Below are positions 5,347 to 7,076 of a stretch of DNA of 7,076 nucleotides, piece after piece (positions within the stretch are counted from its first letter, which is position 1; every line of letters begins with the position of its first letter). The notes under the pieces are model-generated. The model saw nothing but the letters and a program-made list of their open reading frames with translations. It had not been told where the DNA came from and did not search any database. The position numbers were made by a program, and so were the translations under genes. This DNA comes from Treponema sp. UBA1798 (GTDB lineage Bacteria > Spirochaetota > Spirochaetia > Treponematales > Treponemataceae): the NCBI GenBank assembly GCA_002319875.1, contig DCFS01000115.1, positions 1 through 7,076 on the forward strand, given 5' to 3'.

Positions 5347-6276
5347 TTAATCCGGCTGTTCTCCCCGGTGCCGGTTTATTCCGAGTCCAAACAGAGCAAA
5401 GTCTCCTTTACAGGGATCCGCCGGCCATATCTGTCTGAGAATACCTGTCAGCAGCTGTGCGTTTTTTGCGGTACCGGCGGTTACAGCGGTACCGGCGGTT
5501 ATGGAAGTGGGGTCAGAGTCTTCTGCCGGTATGCTGCCTGATTCTTCAGGTACGCAGGTTTTCCGTAGCAGCCCGAGTTTTGAGGACTCCGCCAGTACGT
5601 GTGTATCAAGCGGAATGATCAGATCACCGGGACTGTACCATGTCCAGAGTCCGAGATCTACCGGTGATCCGGTACGGACCATCCAGCGCAGAAACATGTG
5701 GATACGTTTGCAGGCGGATAGTCTGTTTTTGGGTACAATTCTGCTTTTGGGGAACGCGGCTGATATGAGCTGTTGCAACAGGAACGGATCATTTTCAGCG
5801 CTTATTCCGTTTGAAGTACCGGATATCCGTTGTTCTGCGTTTTTTTTATTATGGATGGTTTCATACTTTTTTTTGAAATAACTGCCTGCTGTTTCTGATC
5901 CGGCAAGGATGCCCTGAAGTTCTGTAAAAAATATCCGTATATCAGTAAATGAGTAGAACCGGTAGAATTTTTGTTCAGATTCAGGGAAATCTTCTAAAAA
6001 TTTTCCGCTTCGTATCCATTCTGAAGGTACCATGCCTGATGAATCAGCCATCTGCAGTATATAGTGTACTTTAGAGAGAATCTGGTCCCGTCTGCCGAAT
6101 GCAAGCATGGCTGCAATAAATGCAGCTGTTTCCCTGTCGGCGGTTTTTTCGTAGCAGTGCGGAAAACGGCAGGGGTCCTGCTGTAAAAAATCTTCTGTTT
6201 CATACAGATCTGCCAGCGTTTTCAGTCTTCCGGCTGTTTCAGCCGTTATGGCAGTAGTATTCCGGTTTACAAACAT
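5347..6276 (-). CDS. TIGR02757 (DUF2400) family protein with low-complexity insertions
   Basis: The 309-residue protein belongs to the TIGR02757 family of unknown function, often found in spirochaetes, Bacteroidetes and related anaerobes. Family blocks are clear: LADLYETEDFLQQDP (21-35), an AAFIAAMLAFGRRDQI block (51-66), KRIHMFLRWMVRTGSPVDLGLW (190-211, with near-invariant FLRWMVR and DLGLW), LIIPLDTHV (219-227) and DFALFGLGI (292-300). The conserved Arg, Asp and His residues and the predicted all-helical core resemble helix-hairpin-helix DNA glycosylase folds, but this is only suggestive. Two stretches look inserted: polar residues 146-164 and the Ser/Thr/Ala-rich 242-271, which holds a tandem repeat. 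The start at 6276 agrees with the family N-terminus. There is no Shine-Dalgarno site; a TAAACT box (6288-6283) lies six bases upstream. The gene is divergent from the thioredoxin operon. The family call is strong, the function unknown. Confidence 0.85.
   Translation of the reverse strand: MFVNRNTTAITAETAGRLKTLADLYETEDFLQQDPCRFPHCYEKTADRETAAFIAAMLAFGRRDQILSKVHYILQMADSSGMVPSEWIRSGKFLEDFPESEQKFYRFYSFTDIRIFFTELQGILAGSETAGSYFKKKYETIHNKKNAEQRISGTSNGISAENDPFLLQQLISAAFPKSRIVPKNRLSACKRIHMFLRWMVRTGSPVDLGLWTWYSPGDLIIPLDTHVLAESSKLGLLRKTCVPEESGSIPAEDSDPTSITAGTAVTAGTAKNAQLLTGILRQIWPADPCKGDFALFGLGINRHRGEQPD
5468..5503 (-). repeat. 18-bp tandem repeat inside the TIGR02757 gene
   Basis: Two head-to-tail 18-bp units (5468-5485 and 5486-5503) match at 16 of 18 positions, each containing GCGGTACCGGCGGTTA. 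In the gene they encode a doubled TAGTA-type hexapeptide (about residues 259-270). The length is a multiple of three, so gain or loss of units keeps the frame. It sits in a family-variable loop between the conserved KLGLLRK and QLLTGILRQI segments. Confidence 0.85.
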
Positions 6277-6282
6277 GATTAC

Positions 6283-6288
6283 AGTTTA
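6283..6288 (-). promoter_or_regulatory. Possible -10 box of the TIGR02757 gene
   Basis: TAAACT (6288 to 6283 on the minus strand) lies six bases before the ATG at 6276. It matches the -10 consensus at four of six positions and has no good -35. With no Shine-Dalgarno site, the spacing fits a leaderless transcript, but the box alone is weak. Confidence 0.3.
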
Positions 6289-6289
6289 C

Positions 6290-6318
6290 TTGATTTCATT
6301 TAAATTGTGTACTATCTT
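6290..6318 (+). promoter_or_regulatory. Promoter of the thioredoxin/CXXC/Fe-S operon
   Basis: TTGATT at 6290-6295, the same -35 hexamer as at xpt, is followed 17 bases later by TATCTT at 6313-6318. The predicted start near 6325 would place the Shine-Dalgarno site AGGAG (6325-6329) at the very 5' end of the message. The region is shared with the divergent TIGR02757 promoter. Confidence 0.45.
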
Positions 6319-6337
6319 AATTGCAGGAGTTATGGAA

Positions 6338-6841
6338 ATGAAACAGAAAAAACTGATAGTGGCAGGCATATTGCTTGTCCTTGCGGCAGCAGGGAGTTTT
6401 GCCCAGAAGGTGCAGGAGGGTACATCTGCCCCTGATTTTGAACTTGTACTTTCAACCGGAAAAAAAGTTCAGCTTTCCGCAATGAAAGGAAAGGCAGTTC
6501 TCCTGCATTTCTGGGCTACATGGTGTCCGCCATGCAGAAGGGAGTTACCCGGGATGGATGCTCTTGCTAAAAAAATCGATGCAAAAGGTAAGGACAGTAA
6601 AATTGTTTTTCTTGGGGTCTGCGTCTCTGATGAGGAAAAGAACCGTGCCGACTTTATGAAGAAAAACGGCTATACGTTTACGGGCGGGCTTGATCAGACA
6701 GGTGCAGTTGCCGGTAAATACGGTGTTCAGGGAATACCGACCAGCGTACTGATTTCTCCTGACGGGAAGATAGAAAAACTCCAGGTGGGCGCAATGTCGG
6801 AAAGTCAGCTTGATGATTTTGTAAAAAAATATGCTGACTGA
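6338..6841 (+). CDS. Exported TlpA/ResA-like thioredoxin-fold protein
   Basis: The protein is a periplasmic or membrane-facing thiol-disulfide oxidoreductase, the type that reduces disulfides in exported or haem-binding proteins. From ATG 6338 it has 167 residues. MKQKKLIVAGILLVLAAAG is a signal peptide with a likely cut after SFA (residue 22); no lipobox cysteine is seen. The mature part starts with APDFEL (31-36), has the active site WCPPC at 62-66 in HFWATWCPPCRREL, and the cis-proline loop GIPT at 132-135, all typical of the AhpC/TSA-TlpA clan. AGGAG (6325-6329) lies eight bases before ATG 6338 but only two before ATG 6332, so 6338 is chosen. An upstream ATG at 6248 would add 30 residues and cross both promoters. 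The stop overlaps the next gene by 11 bases, indicating translational coupling. Its exact redox partner is unknown. Confidence 0.87.
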   Translation: MKQKKLIVAGILLVLAAAGSFAQKVQEGTSAPDFELVLSTGKKVQLSAMKGKAVLLHFWATWCPPCRRELPGMDALAKKIDAKGKDSKIVFLGVCVSDEEKNRADFMKKNGYTFTGGLDQTGAVAGKYGVQGIPTSVLISPDGKIEKLQVGAMSESQLDDFVKKYAD

Positions 6842-6980
6842 TAAATTCCGTTTCAGGTATGTTGTTCTCTTGCTTTCTGCCGGTATTATTCTGCTGGGAG
6901 CAGGAATTTTACTGGGTGATAATGCACTGATTTTCCGCAAAGCGGTGTTTATCTGTATGGAGTGTATAGGAATTGGCTGA
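6831..6980 (+). CDS. Small membrane CXXC peptide, CD1871A family
   Basis: This 49-residue gene is easily missed because of its size. ATG 6831 overlaps the end of the thioredoxin gene by 11 bases, and the reading frame ends at TGA 6978-6980. The peptide has a short basic head (KFRFR), one hydrophobic membrane segment at about residues 10-29, then FRKAVFICMECIGIG, ending with Cys42 and Cys45 of the CXXC motif and the family-typical C-terminal IGIG. I recall this pattern as the CD1871A family of CXXC-containing small proteins, which tend to sit between a thioredoxin-like gene and a 4Fe-4S protein gene, exactly as here. A role in membrane thiol transfer or metal handling is inference. No separate Shine-Dalgarno site is visible, so translation probably depends on the upstream gene. 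Confidence 0.85.
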   Translation: MLTDKFRFRYVVLLLSAGIILLGAGILLGDNALIFRKAVFICMECIGIG

Positions 6981-7076
6981 TAAGCTTACGTTGAAGCGGC
7001 GGTTCATCCAGTTTACCGCTATGCTCGTCTATAATGCTGATGCAAAACACTGGTTTTCCGGTACCATATCACGTTC
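6973..7076 (+). CDS. 4Fe-4S binding membrane protein (NapH/YccM-like), 5' part only
   Basis: Only the first 34 residues lie in the window and the gene continues past its end. In this frame a TAG at 6967-6969 precedes the first possible start, TTG 6973, giving MADKLTLKRRFIQFTAMLVYNADAKHWFSGTISR (residues 1-34). The KRRFIQ...LVYNA...FSGTI pattern resembles the N-terminus of membrane-anchored 4Fe-4S proteins that follow CD1871A genes: a basic head, then the first membrane segment, with cysteines expected further on. GGAG at 6959-6962 lies ten bases before the TTG; ATG 7021 is a later in-frame alternative but would discard the conserved head. It overlaps the CXXC peptide gene by 8 bases, so all three genes are probably translated from one message. 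Cysteine motifs cannot be checked here. Confidence 0.65.
   Translation, partial: MADKLTLKRRFIQFTAMLVYNADAKHWFSGTISR

Noticed and set aside
5501..5881. 126-codon plus-strand frame opposite the TIGR02757 gene
   Set aside because: Composition is unlike a real protein and the minus-strand gene has clear family blocks: a shadow.
6248..6337. ATG 6248 or 6332 as start of the thioredoxin-like gene
   Set aside because: 6248 overlaps the divergent gene and both promoters; 6332 is only two bases from AGGAG. ATG 6338 has proper spacing and begins a clean signal peptide.

Overview
The window carries nine genes in short transcription units on both strands, with nothing that looks like a prophage, transposon or CRISPR array. 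Gene content, moderate G+C and protein style suggest a host-associated anaerobe, most likely a spirochaete of the Treponema group. This is judged from recalled family resemblance (TIGR02757 protein, CD1871A-type CXXC peptide followed by a 4Fe-4S membrane protein, AlsS-like enzyme), not from a marker gene, so the organism call is moderate.

Layout from left to right. (1) 7-631, minus: a MacroD/YmdB-type macrodomain gene broken by one apparent extra base near 257. (2) 749-1324, plus: xpt, xanthine phosphoribosyltransferase, divergent from (1). (3) 1487-2788, plus: a cyclic amidohydrolase of the hydantoinase/dihydropyrimidinase family, with a structured leader in 1325-1486. (4) 2845-4506, minus: a catabolic-type acetolactate synthase, convergent with (3) and with large inverted repeats at both ends. 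(5) 4638-5291, plus: a HAD phosphatase, divergent from (4). (6) 5347-6276, minus: a TIGR02757 (DUF2400) protein with low-complexity insertions. (7-9) 6338 to the window end, plus: an operon of exported TlpA-like thioredoxin, a 49-residue membrane CXXC peptide, and the start of a 4Fe-4S binding membrane protein cut by the window end.

Functional themes. xpt salvages xanthine, and the neighbouring hydantoinase opens cyclic amide rings such as those of dihydropyrimidines or hydantoins, so nucleobase metabolism may link the two; that link is inference. AlsS stands alone without an acetolactate decarboxylase or a small regulatory subunit. The last three genes overlap tip to tail and look like one envelope redox module.

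Two patterns stand out beyond the genes. First, at least three genes (macrodomain, xpt, HAD), and more weakly the TIGR02757 gene, have a -10-like box ending only 5-7 nt before the start codon and no Shine-Dalgarno sequence. This predicts leaderless mRNAs. The hydantoinase, alsS and TlpA genes instead have clear Shine-Dalgarno sites. Second, several intergenic spaces hold strong inverted repeats: a perfect 20-bp palindrome upstream of alsS, a two-part 12+8 bp hairpin between the hydantoinase and alsS, and alternating pyrimidine/purine blocks before the hydantoinase start.
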